From positions 1-33,926 of the forward strand of contig NZ_LAXJ01000037.1 in the NCBI RefSeq assembly GCF_001441615.1: 33,926 bases of DNA. The letters run 5' to 3'. How positions within the stretch are numbered: the stretch's first letter is position 1; each line of letters opens with the position of its first letter. Of this stretch, positions 1 through 7,186 are shown one piece after another. Source of the DNA: Roseovarius atlanticus (GTDB taxonomy: Bacteria; Pseudomonadota; Alphaproteobacteria; Rhodobacterales; Rhodobacteraceae). Both the position numbers and the translations under genes were made by a program. The notes under the pieces are model-generated. The model saw only the letters and a program-made list of their open reading frames with translations. It was not told the origin of the DNA and made no database searches.

Positions 1-254
1 AGCGCTCTTACACCATCCCCCGGGACACTATCGTCCCCTCCGGGCAATTCGACACGGCCCTTCTGCGGACGGTAGAAGCCCGCAGTCACGTTCAGAAGTG
101 ATGTTTTTCCGGCTCCGTTCGGTCCGATAATTGCAAGCAATTCATCGTAGGCCACGGAGATGCTCACATCGTCGAGCGCGGTCACACCGCCAAATTTCAA
201 AGTTGCACCACGCACCGCAAGCGGTGAGGATACGTGCCCGTTATTCGTGGTCAT
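1..254 (-). CDS. livG: ABC transporter ATP-binding protein, LivG-type (N-terminal part, cut by window edge)
   Basis: The first 84 codons of a leftward gene are present; the rest lies beyond the left edge. The visible protein has a Walker A motif (GPNGAGKTS) about 45 residues in, preceded by KFGGVTALDDVS. This is the usual opening of the LivG/BraF ATPases that power branched-chain-amino-acid-type uptake systems (family knowledge). Many such transporters import aromatic, alicyclic or dicarboxylic acids, and they often sit beside acyl-CoA catabolic genes. The ATG at 252-254 is chosen because the motif order then has normal spacing; its ribosome site is weak. A palindromic operator shared with the catabolic operons lies at 411-424, so this gene is probably co-regulated with them. 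The cognate permease and binding-protein genes are not visible. LivF is a less likely alternative. Confidence 0.85.
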   Translation of the reverse strand, partial: MTTNNGHVSSPLAVRGATLKFGGVTALDDVSISVAYDELLAIIGPNGAGKTSLLNVTAGFYRPQKGRVELPGGDDSVPGDGVRA

Positions 255-281
255 GTTGCGGCCCGTGCCTTTCCACTACAC

Positions 282-344
282 TTAATGGAGGCGCGCATAG
301 CCTGACCGCACGGTTTTTTTGTTGGTTACGAGTTTTCCTCGCAT
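282..344 (-). CDS. Possible 20-residue leader ORF upstream of livG
   Basis: A short leftward ORF starts with ATG at 342-344 and ends with TAA at 282-284. It encodes a basic 20-residue peptide (MRGKLVTNKK then TVRSGYARLH). A strong Shine-Dalgarno sequence, GGAGGAGG, lies four bases upstream of the ATG; livG itself has only a weak ribosome site. The ORF sits inside the roughly 150-base leader expected if transcription starts at the operator-overlapping promoter near 411-424. It could be a leader peptide that couples translation to livG, or a chance ORF. No residue run (such as repeated Leu, Ile or Val) points to classical attenuation. Confidence 0.3.
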   Translation of the reverse strand: MRGKLVTNKKTVRSGYARLH

Positions 345-410
345 TGTTCCTCCTCCCACCTCTTAACTCAGAGGTTTGCCTGGTTTATTTACCAAGTCTC
401 TCCGCGAAGC

Positions 411-424
411 CTAACAGATGTTAG
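411..424. promoter_or_regulatory. Operator copy 1: CTAACA-GA-TGTTAG palindrome
   Basis: This is a perfect 6-2-6 inverted repeat. On the minus strand a TTGACC element lies to its right and TAGGCT lies at the left half-site, about 18 bases away, giving a leftward promoter toward livG. The same palindrome recurs at 13380, 21950 and (one mismatch) 28381. The surrounding 255-466 region otherwise holds only the possible leader ORF. The binding protein is inferred to be the tandem TetR regulator at 21974-23419. Confidence 0.75.
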
Positions 425-466
425 AAAATTTGGTCAACAAGTGAATTCGCTACCGAAGAAAACCGA

Positions 467-1306
467 TCAGACAGCCGCGTACTCTGCGGAAAAGCTTCGA
501 AGACCTTTTTGATCCTGACACCAGACTGTCCCGGAGGTACCGGTCTCTTCATTGTGCAGTTGCAATTCGCAGGGCAGGGTGAGGGGCGCGAGACCGCGGA
601 ACGAAAACCGGTAGGGTGATGTTTTCAACGCATCCGCCGCCAGATTCAGAAGCAGCGTGGCCTGCAATGGGCCATGCACGACAAGTCCGGAATAGGCTTC
701 GGTTTCGGTGGCGTAGATGCGGTCATAGTGAATGCGATGGGCATTGAACGTCAGCGCCGAATAGCGAAACAGAAGAACAGGATCCGGTGTCAGGGTCAAT
801 CTGAGCGTGGTGGGGTCACCCGCGTCAGGTGCGCTCTCGCCCGTGCGGGGGGTGGAAATCTCGCGATAGACAATCGATTGCTGCTCCCGGATACAAAGCC
901 GGTTGCCACTCAGATACTCATGTTCGACGGTCACAAAGACCAATGGTCCACTACGGCCCTGCTTGGCCACAATATTCCTGATCGAAGAGCGTCGGGTGAT
1001 GGTTTCGCCGATTTTTAGCGGCGCGATATGCGTAACATCGCCGCCAGCCCACATGCGGGCGGGCAGCGGAACAGGGGGCAAAAATCCACCCCTCGCGGCA
1101 TGGCCGTCTTCTGACAGGGCGGCAGCTGGCACGGTATCAAGGGCAATGCACCAATGTATCCCCAGCGGGACACCGCCCGCTCCGTCCCAAAGATGCGGAT
1201 CGAGCGTGGCGCGGAATTTGTCGATCAGCCCCTGCGTCAGAACATCTTCCTTAGTCTCGGTGCGTCCCATCCAGGGCGCCAGCGCGTCAAGTTCAATCTC
1301 ACCCAT
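467..1306 (-). CDS. MaoC/HTD2-like hydratase (mesaconyl-C4-CoA / itaconyl-CoA hydratase family)
   Basis: This 279-residue protein has the two-hot-dog layout of the HTD2/FAS1-like dehydratase family. The C-terminal half carries the motif FNAHRIHYD followed by YSGLVVHGPLQ. The family's catalytic Asp and His lie in these motifs, which are typical of mesaconyl-C4-CoA and itaconyl-CoA hydratases. Expected chemistry is reversible hydration of an enoyl-CoA that bears a second carboxylate (family knowledge). It is the last gene of the eleven-gene leftward operon, 11 bases after the preceding dehydrogenase. Two genes upstream lies a citryl-CoA-lyase-like enzyme, so the two could form a hydratase/lyase pair acting on a 3-substituted glutaconyl-CoA (inference). 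The exact substrate cannot be read from sequence. Confidence 0.8.
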   Translation of the reverse strand: MGEIELDALAPWMGRTETKEDVLTQGLIDKFRATLDPHLWDGAGGVPLGIHWCIALDTVPAAALSEDGHAARGGFLPPVPLPARMWAGGDVTHIAPLKIGETITRRSSIRNIVAKQGRSGPLVFVTVEHEYLSGNRLCIREQQSIVYREISTPRTGESAPDAGDPTTLRLTLTPDPVLLFRYSALTFNAHRIHYDRIYATETEAYSGLVVHGPLQATLLLNLAADALKTSPYRFSFRGLAPLTLPCELQLHNEETGTSGTVWCQDQKGLRSFSAEYAAV

Positions 1307-1317
1307 GTTTCTGGTCT

Positions 1318-2481
1318 TCAGAAGGATCGCGGCATGCCGAGGATATGTTCGCCGACATAGGACAGGATCAGGTTGGTCGAGATCGGGGCCACCTGATACA
1401 GCCGGGCCTCGCGGAACTTGCGCTCGACATCGTATTCCCGTGCGAAACCGAAGCCGCCATGGGTCTGGATGCAGGCATTGGCCGCTTCCCAGCTGGCCTC
1501 AGAGGCCAGCAGCTTGGCCATATTCGCCTGCGCTCCGCAATCCAGCCCGGCATCGAAGCGCCTGCAGGCTTCAAAGCGCATCAGATTGGCGGCCTCGACG
1601 TTCACATAGGACCTGGCGATAGGGAATTGCACGCCTTGGTTCTGGCCGATAGGACGGTCAAAGACCACGCGGTCACCGGCATAGGCGCGGGCCTTGTCAA
1701 CGAACCAGTATCCATCACCGATACATTCCGCCGCAATCAGGGTCCGTTCGGCGTTCAGCCCGTCAAGAATATGGTAGAACCCACGCCCCTCGGTGCCGAT
1801 CAGGTTCTCGGCGGGGATTTCCAGGTTGTCGAAAAACACTTCATTGGTTTCGTGGCCGGGCATATTGGCGATTGGGCGGACTTCCATCCCGTTGCCGATT
1901 GCCTCTTTCAAATCGACCATAAAGATCGACAGGCCCTGCGACTTTTTCTTGACCTCGTCCAGCGGCGTGGTGCGTGCCAGCAGGATCATCAGGTCAGAAT
2001 GCTGGATACGGCTGATCCAGACCTTCTGGCCATTGATCTCATACCGGTCACCCTTCTTGACCGCGGTGGTCTTCAGTTTGGTGGTGTCGGTCCCGGTTGT
2101 CGGTTCGGTCACGGCCATGGATTGCAGGCGCAACGCGCCGCTGGCAATACCGGGCAGGTATTTCTGCTTTTGCTCATCCGAACCATGTCGCAGAAGCGTG
2201 CCCATGTTATACATCTGCCCGTGGCAATGGCCCGCGTTTCCGCCGCAGCGGTTCACCTCCTCCATGATGATCGAGGCTTCCGTCAACCCCAGACCCGAGC
2301 CACCGTATTCCTCTGGGATCATCGCGGCGAGCCAGCCCTCGCGGGTCAGCGCATCGACGAATTCCTCGGGGTAGGTTTCGTTTTCGCCGAACTTGCGATG
2401 ATATTCCGGCGGAAACTGCGCGCAAAGTGCGCGCAAGGCGTCGCGCAGATCGGTGTGAGTGTCTGGGGCTGACGTCTGCAT
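1318..2481 (-). CDS. Acyl-CoA dehydrogenase (LNAER subfamily)
   Basis: A 387-residue, full-length FAD-dependent acyl-CoA dehydrogenase. It shows the N-terminal helical domain (PEEYGGSGLG, about 56-65), the beta-domain FAD motif MAVTEPTTGTD (about 122-132) and a C-terminal THGGFGFAREYDVER helix region. Glu245 in LNAERT sits where isovaleryl-CoA dehydrogenase keeps its catalytic Glu (GLDLER). The medium-chain-type C-terminal Glu position (YEGT) reads YQVA, so Glu245 is the likely base. It shares the C-terminal pattern GMPRS with the dehydrogenase at 10209-11369, placing both in one subfamily. The gap to the citryl-CoA-lyase-like gene upstream is only 3 bases. Alpha,beta-desaturation of an acyl-CoA is expected; chain type is unknown. 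Confidence 0.9.
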   Translation of the reverse strand: MQTSAPDTHTDLRDALRALCAQFPPEYHRKFGENETYPEEFVDALTREGWLAAMIPEEYGGSGLGLTEASIIMEEVNRCGGNAGHCHGQMYNMGTLLRHGSDEQKQKYLPGIASGALRLQSMAVTEPTTGTDTTKLKTTAVKKGDRYEINGQKVWISRIQHSDLMILLARTTPLDEVKKKSQGLSIFMVDLKEAIGNGMEVRPIANMPGHETNEVFFDNLEIPAENLIGTEGRGFYHILDGLNAERTLIAAECIGDGYWFVDKARAYAGDRVVFDRPIGQNQGVQFPIARSYVNVEAANLMRFEACRRFDAGLDCGAQANMAKLLASEASWEAANACIQTHGGFGFAREYDVERKFREARLYQVAPISTNLILSYVGEHILGMPRSF

Positions 2482-2484
2482 CGG

Positions 2485-3279
2485 TTATCTCGCTCCCGGA
2501 CCCGACGTTTCAAGAATTTCCTGCTCGGCACGCTGCCAAAGCTCATAGGAAATCGGGTTTTCGCTCTCTTCGAGGATATGACCGACCAGACCGATGGCGC
2601 GTGCCATGACGCCAAAGCCCCGCACGATCTTCCAGGGGAAGCCAAATTCACAGCAGATCGCTCCGATCGCCCCCGTGGCGTTAATCGGCAGCATCTTACC
2701 CGATTTTTCTTCGGCAACGGCCTGAATTTTCTGGACCAACTCGATGTAGTCACCGGACTTGCCGTTCTCGGCAGCAATCTGGAACAGGCGAGGTGTGCGC
2801 GGATCGACCGGCTTGTGCACCGGATGTCCGAGCCCTGGCACGATTATCTTGCGGGCGCGGAATTTTTCCACCGTCTCGACGGCCAGCGCATCCAGATCGA
2901 CACCGGTGCCCAACTTGTCCTGTGGCAGTGCCTCGTAAAGCATTTTCGAGGCACCTTCCATAGAACCGACAAAGACGGTGCCCAGCCCACACAAGCCAGC
3001 CGCCACAGCCGCCTGAAGCGATTCCGGCGCCCCCATGTAAGTCATCCGCGCCGCCAGGGCCGAAGGCGTGATGCCATGTTCGACCAAGGTAATGACGATG
3101 GCGTTGAACACCCGGCTTTCCTCGGGTGTGGCCTTGCGACCCGTCAACTGCAGAAACGCCAGATCGCCGAGGTTCATGTGGCCCAGGATCTCGTTGGGCA
3201 GGTCAAGACCGCGCACGCAGATCTTGTCAGAGGTGCTCCAGGCAATGTCGGAGCTGATTTTTTCTTTGCGTTTTCCCAT
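2485..3279 (-). CDS. Citryl-CoA lyase-like protein (citrate synthase fold)
   Basis: This 264-residue protein resembles the citryl-CoA lyase module at the C-terminus of ATP-citrate lyase. Shared elements are the SMEGASKML segment (about 106-114), PGLGHPVHK (148-156) and a C-terminal GFGVMARAIG-LVGHILEE helix. His152 matches the catalytic His of the family's GHR motif. The catalytic Asp found in the NVDG motif of human ATP-citrate lyase aligns with Thr202 (INATG), so normal citryl-CoA chemistry is doubtful. Cleavage of another 3-hydroxy-3-substituted-glutaryl-CoA to acetyl-CoA and a keto acid is a reasonable guess. The ATG at 3277-3279 overlaps the stop of the preceding SDR gene (TGATG), indicating translational coupling; a GTG at 3294 is a possible longer start. 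Confidence 0.75.
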   Translation of the reverse strand: MGKRKEKISSDIAWSTSDKICVRGLDLPNEILGHMNLGDLAFLQLTGRKATPEESRVFNAIVITLVEHGITPSALAARMTYMGAPESLQAAVAAGLCGLGTVFVGSMEGASKMLYEALPQDKLGTGVDLDALAVETVEKFRARKIIVPGLGHPVHKPVDPRTPRLFQIAAENGKSGDYIELVQKIQAVAEEKSGKMLPINATGAIGAICCEFGFPWKIVRGFGVMARAIGLVGHILEESENPISYELWQRAEQEILETSGPGAR

Positions 3280-4193
3280 CAAACCGGATCCCACGAAAAG
3301 ACATCCGCCGAAACTTCGAGCGGCGTGAACTGTGATTTGAGCGCGGGAATGGCGCGCTCGGCGATTTCATCGGCGGTCCAGCCATCACCGGAATGAACCG
3401 ACCGCACCGGGCGGGGCTGGTTGAACAGGAAGATCTCGTTCTTGCGAACCGCAAAGATTTGTCCTGACACGTCAGCCGCGCGGTCGCTCATCAGGAAACA
3501 GGCCATTGGAGCGACTTTGGCCGGTGTCATTTCCTTGATCTTTTCGACCCGTGCCACCTGTTCCGGGGTGTCCGTCTTGATAGACGAGATCATCCGGCTC
3601 CAGGCGAAGGGCGCGATGCAGTTTGACCGCACGTTCCAGCGTTTCAGGTCGAGCGCGACCGATTTCGAGAAGGCCGCGATGCCCAGCTTTGCCGCCGAGT
3701 AATTCGCCTGCGCCAGATTGCCGATTAGCCCCGAGGTCGACGTCATGTGCACCAGAGCGCCGCCCTCTTGTTCGCGGAAATAATCAGCCGCCGCACGGCT
3801 GGTGTTGAAGGCGCCATAGAGATGGACCTTCACCACCGCGTCGAAATCCTCGTAGGTCATCTTGTGGAAGTAACCGTCGCGCAGGATGCCGGCGTTGTTC
3901 ACCACCGCGTCGATGCGGCCGAATTCCTTGACCCCGGCCTCGACCATCGCGCGCGCGGCGTCCGAATCGGTGACGTTGCCGCCATCGGCGATCGCGTTGC
4001 CCCCGGCGGCCCTGATCTCTTCGACGACTTTCTGCGCCGCAGTTTCGGTCTGACCGGTGCCTTTGAGGGACGCGCCCAGATCGTTGACCACAACGGCGGC
4101 GCCTTCTGCGGCTGCCATCAAGGCGATGTCGCGCCCGATCCCACCGCCGGCTCCGGTGACCAGAACCACCTTTCCGTCAAGTGCTTTTGTCAT
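3279..4193 (-). CDS. SDR, MFE-2-type (3R)-hydroxyacyl-CoA dehydrogenase
   Basis: A 304-residue short-chain dehydrogenase. It has the Rossmann motif TGAGGGIG (about 14-21), VVNDLGASLKGTG, NNAGILRD and the active-site pair in NYSAAK with an upstream TSTSG serine. The VNDLG insertion and a roughly 60-residue C-terminal extension are characteristic of the dehydrogenase unit of peroxisomal multifunctional enzyme 2 and its bacterial relatives. These oxidise (3R)-hydroxyacyl-CoA with NAD+. A strong ribosome site (GAGGGAGAAAGAGG) directly precedes the ATG at 4191-4193. It lies between the HMG-CoA-lyase-like and citryl-CoA-lyase-like genes in the leftward operon. The hydroxyacyl substrate is unknown. 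Confidence 0.85.
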   Translation of the reverse strand: MTKALDGKVVLVTGAGGGIGRDIALMAAAEGAAVVVNDLGASLKGTGQTETAAQKVVEEIRAAGGNAIADGGNVTDSDAARAMVEAGVKEFGRIDAVVNNAGILRDGYFHKMTYEDFDAVVKVHLYGAFNTSRAAADYFREQEGGALVHMTSTSGLIGNLAQANYSAAKLGIAAFSKSVALDLKRWNVRSNCIAPFAWSRMISSIKTDTPEQVARVEKIKEMTPAKVAPMACFLMSDRAADVSGQIFAVRKNEIFLFNQPRPVRSVHSGDGWTADEIAERAIPALKSQFTPLEVSADVFSWDPV

Positions 4194-4205
4194 CCTCTTT
4201 CTCCC

Positions 4206-5165
4206 TCAGCTAGCCTTGCGGTATTTGTCCAACCCGCCGGTGTGCATGACCCGGCCCATGAGCGGCACACCGATGATCTCTTCTGCCTTGACCGCCGCTG
4301 CGATCAGCTTTTCCAGATCAATGCCGGTTTCGATGCCGAGTTCGTGACACAGGAATACTGCATCCTCGGTGCAGACATTTCCTGCGGCCCGCGCGTGGCC
4401 GTGGCCCGCGAAAGGACAGCCGCCAAGACCGGCGACTGAGCTTTCGAACATGTCCACGCCCATCGACAGCGCGGCATAAACGTTGGCGATCCCCAGCCCA
4501 CGCGTGTCATGGATGTGCATACCGATGCGCGCCTCGGGCGCCAATTCGCGCAGGGCGCCGATCATTCGTTTGACCGCCTCGGGGTTTCCCCAGCCCATTG
4601 TGTCGGCGATCACAAGGATCGGTACGGGGATGTCCTCTTCTTCGCACAGCTGAAGGATAAAGCGGAAATCGTCCAAGATGCGTTCTTGGGGGATGGGGCC
4701 TTCGAGGTTGCAGCCGAAGGCGGTCATCACATAGGCTGCGTCGACCGTATATCCTTCTTCCTTGTAAATACGAACCCAGTCGCGTTGTTTTTCCCGCATC
4801 TCCGCCGAGGAACAATTGTTGTTCGACTTTGCGAATGCTTCGGAAGGATAGAACAGCAGACGCGGGTCGATATCGACCTCATGCGCGGTCAGAGCTTTGC
4901 GGAACCCTTTGTCGTTCAGCCACAGCGATGTGTATTTCACGCCCGGCTTGCGCTTGATACGCTGAAACAACTCCCCGGTGTCTGCCATCTGCGGCACGTA
5001 TTTCGGGCTGACGAAACTGCCAACCTGAATGCGCTTCAGACCGGTTTCGCTCAGCATGTCGATCAGTTCGATCCGCTCTTCGACCGGATAAATCTTTTTT
5101 TCGATCTGAAAACCCTCACGCGGGCCTTCTTCACGAAATTCTACGAATTTGGGAAAGTCGTTCAT
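4206..5165 (-). CDS. HMG-CoA lyase-like enzyme with altered active site
   Basis: A 319-residue TIM-barrel protein of the HMG-CoA lyase family. It keeps SFVSPKYVPQM (50-60), the metal-binding MHIHD, the GLGGCPFAG loop with the mobile catalytic Cys, and the GNVCTED Asn. Two positions differ from human HMGCL: the RDGLQ metal-ligand Asp42 is Glu17 here (REGFQ), and the Glu72 position (IETTSF) is Gln47 (IQVGSF). The family cleaves 3-hydroxy-3-methylglutaryl-CoA to acetyl-CoA and acetoacetate. A larger 3-substituted homologue, as in citronellol catabolism, is plausible here. It directly follows the first acyl-CoA carboxylase in the operon. The ATG at 5163-5165 is used because GGAG lies about 8 bases upstream. 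Confidence 0.85.
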   Translation of the reverse strand: MNDFPKFVEFREEGPREGFQIEKKIYPVEERIELIDMLSETGLKRIQVGSFVSPKYVPQMADTGELFQRIKRKPGVKYTSLWLNDKGFRKALTAHEVDIDPRLLFYPSEAFAKSNNNCSSAEMREKQRDWVRIYKEEGYTVDAAYVMTAFGCNLEGPIPQERILDDFRFILQLCEEEDIPVPILVIADTMGWGNPEAVKRMIGALRELAPEARIGMHIHDTRGLGIANVYAALSMGVDMFESSVAGLGGCPFAGHGHARAAGNVCTEDAVFLCHELGIETGIDLEKLIAAAVKAEEIIGVPLMGRVMHTGGLDKYRKAS

Positions 5166-5169
5166 TTCA

Positions 5170-7176
5170 TCACTCCTCGGATGGCAGAATCTCGGCGATG
5201 ACCTGGCCGCGATCGACCATGTCCCCATTCGAGACGGATATATTGCTGGCGATTCCGGCCGCGGCCGCCCGGATCGAGATTTCGAGTTTCATGGATTCCA
5301 TGACCGCGACCACTTCGCCTTCGGCCACGCTCTGACCATCGGAGACCTTGATTTCGACAATCATTCCGGTCAGCGGAGAGGTCACGGCGCGGTCCGCCGC
5401 GGCATCGCCGCCGGCAAAAGCAAGGGGCGCGGCGGGGCGGAAGACCAGGCGACCTTCGGGCGTGTCCAGTTCGATCACGCCCGCGTGCAGGCGCGCGTCG
5501 ATCAGATGGACGGTGTCGCCTTCGCCGACACGCCAACGGCCCGGGGTCAGTTCACATGCCGACAGTGTCAGCGCCTCGCCGTTTTCCGAATGGACGGTGT
5601 ACTTGGCGCCCGGTTTGACAGGGCCGATGCGCAGTTCTTCGGATACCTCGTCAGAATCGGTAAGCGTCACGCGCTGCCCCGCTTCAATCGCATCACCGCC
5701 CAGGCCAAGCCGCCAGCCGGTAAAGGCATCACGATTGGTCCAGGGATTGGCGTTTGTGTCGCTGCGCGACTGGGTCACGAAGAGAATGGCAGCGGTCGCT
5801 TTCCAAAGATCGGGGCGGGTCAGTCCGGGTGCTTGTGTCAGCTCATCCAGCCTGCCGTCGATCCAGCGGGTATGCACCTGCATCCGTTCGAATTCATGGT
5901 TTCGCGCCAGCGCCGTTAGAAAGGCGCGATTGGTCTCGACACCTTCGACCGCGACATGATCAAGCGCCGTGGCCAGACGTGCCAATGCGGTTTCCCGGTC
6001 GGGCGCGTGCACGATCAGCTTGGCGATCATCGGATCGTAATAGGGCGTGACGGCATCGCCTTCCTCGACGCCGCTGTCGATGCGCAGGCCCGATGGCAGG
6101 CTGAGCGTGGAGAGCGTGCCCGTCGACGGGGCGAATTGCATCGCCGGATCTTCGGCGTAAAGCCGCGCCTCGACCGCGTGGCCGTTGATCGTCAGATCGT
6201 CCTGCACCAGTCCAAGGCCCGCGCCTTCGGCAATCCGCAGGTGAAGCGCGACAAGGTCCAGCCCGGTGATCGCTTCGGTGACGGGATGTTCCACCTGAAT
6301 GCGCGGGTTCACCTCAAGGAAGAAATACTCGTCCCCCGCGACCAGAAATTCGACCGTGCCCAGACCGCGATAGTCCAGCGTTTCACCAAGGCGCACCGCG
6401 TCGCGCGCGATGTCGTCCATAAGCGTCCGGGGCAGACCCCAGGCCGGGGCTTCCTCGATGACCTTCTGGTGGCGGCGCTGAAGCGTGCAATCGCGTTCGA
6501 ACAGATGCACCACATGGCCCTTGCCGTCGCCTGCGATCTGCACTTCGACATGGCGCGCCTCGGGCAGGAAACGCTCCAACAGCAACCCTTCGGAGCCGAA
6601 GGTGGATTTTGCTTCGCGCAGCGTGCCTTCGATGTCCTCGACCAGCGTGGTTTCGTCGGTGACCAGCCGCTGCCCGCGCCCGCCTCCTCCGCCGACAGCC
6701 TTGAGCAGGACGGGCAGGCCCATTTCGCGCACCTCGTCGGCAATCTGCTGCGGATCGGACCGCGCGCCTTCGGCGCCCGAGATCACCGGAACTTCTGCGG
6801 CCACGGCCGCCGCCTTGGCGCTGGCCTTGTCGCCGAAGCGTTCGAGCGTGTCCGGGGTCGGCCCCATGAAGATCATCCCGGCGGCCTCGACGGCACGGGC
6901 GAAATCGGGGTTTTCTGCCAGAAAGCCATAGCCGGGATGGATCGCATCCGCGCCGACCGATTTCGCGGCGTCGATCACCGCATCGATCTTCAGGTAGCTC
7001 TCGGAGGCCGGTCCGGCACCGATGCAGACGGAATGCCCGATCTCGCGCACATGAAGCCCATTGGCATCGGCTCGCGAATGCACGCCGACCGGGGTGATAC
7101 CGCTGGCCCGCGCGGTGCGCGCGATCCGGCAGGCAATTTCGCCGCGGTTGGCGATCAGAAGCGTTTTGATTTTCAC
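5170..7176 (-). CDS. Acyl-CoA carboxylase alpha subunit, BC-BCCP fusion (MCC/GCC type)
   Basis: This 668-residue protein has the complete layout of a 3-methylcrotonyl- or geranyl-CoA carboxylase alpha subunit. The biotin carboxylase domain begins LLIANRGEIACR and includes GGGGGRG, ERDCTLQRRHQK and NPRIQVEHPVTE. A BT-like linker follows, then a C-terminal biotinyl domain with VMESMKLEI; the biotinylated Lys is residue 630. It charges biotin with bicarbonate at the expense of ATP for the carboxyltransferase encoded just upstream (7187-8794). Translation probably starts at the GTG at 7174-7176, since GAGGAG lies 6 bases before it and no suitable ATG is present. Because an HMG-CoA-lyase-like gene follows, a Liu- or Atu-style role is likely. 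Whether the substrate is methylcrotonyl-, geranyl- or another beta-methyl enoyl-CoA is unresolved. Confidence 0.93.
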   Translation of the reverse strand: MKIKTLLIANRGEIACRIARTARASGITPVGVHSRADANGLHVREIGHSVCIGAGPASESYLKIDAVIDAAKSVGADAIHPGYGFLAENPDFARAVEAAGMIFMGPTPDTLERFGDKASAKAAAVAAEVPVISGAEGARSDPQQIADEVREMGLPVLLKAVGGGGGRGQRLVTDETTLVEDIEGTLREAKSTFGSEGLLLERFLPEARHVEVQIAGDGKGHVVHLFERDCTLQRRHQKVIEEAPAWGLPRTLMDDIARDAVRLGETLDYRGLGTVEFLVAGDEYFFLEVNPRIQVEHPVTEAITGLDLVALHLRIAEGAGLGLVQDDLTINGHAVEARLYAEDPAMQFAPSTGTLSTLSLPSGLRIDSGVEEGDAVTPYYDPMIAKLIVHAPDRETALARLATALDHVAVEGVETNRAFLTALARNHEFERMQVHTRWIDGRLDELTQAPGLTRPDLWKATAAILFVTQSRSDTNANPWTNRDAFTGWRLGLGGDAIEAGQRVTLTDSDEVSEELRIGPVKPGAKYTVHSENGEALTLSACELTPGRWRVGEGDTVHLIDARLHAGVIELDTPEGRLVFRPAAPLAFAGGDAAADRAVTSPLTGMIVEIKVSDGQSVAEGEVVAVMESMKLEISIRAAAAGIASNISVSNGDMVDRGQVIAEILPSEE

Positions 7177-7186
7177 GGTTCGCTCC

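Noticed and set aside
131..424. A 97-residue plus-strand frame at the left edge
   Set aside because: It runs antisense through livG, has no ribosome site or recognisable domain, and crosses the operator.
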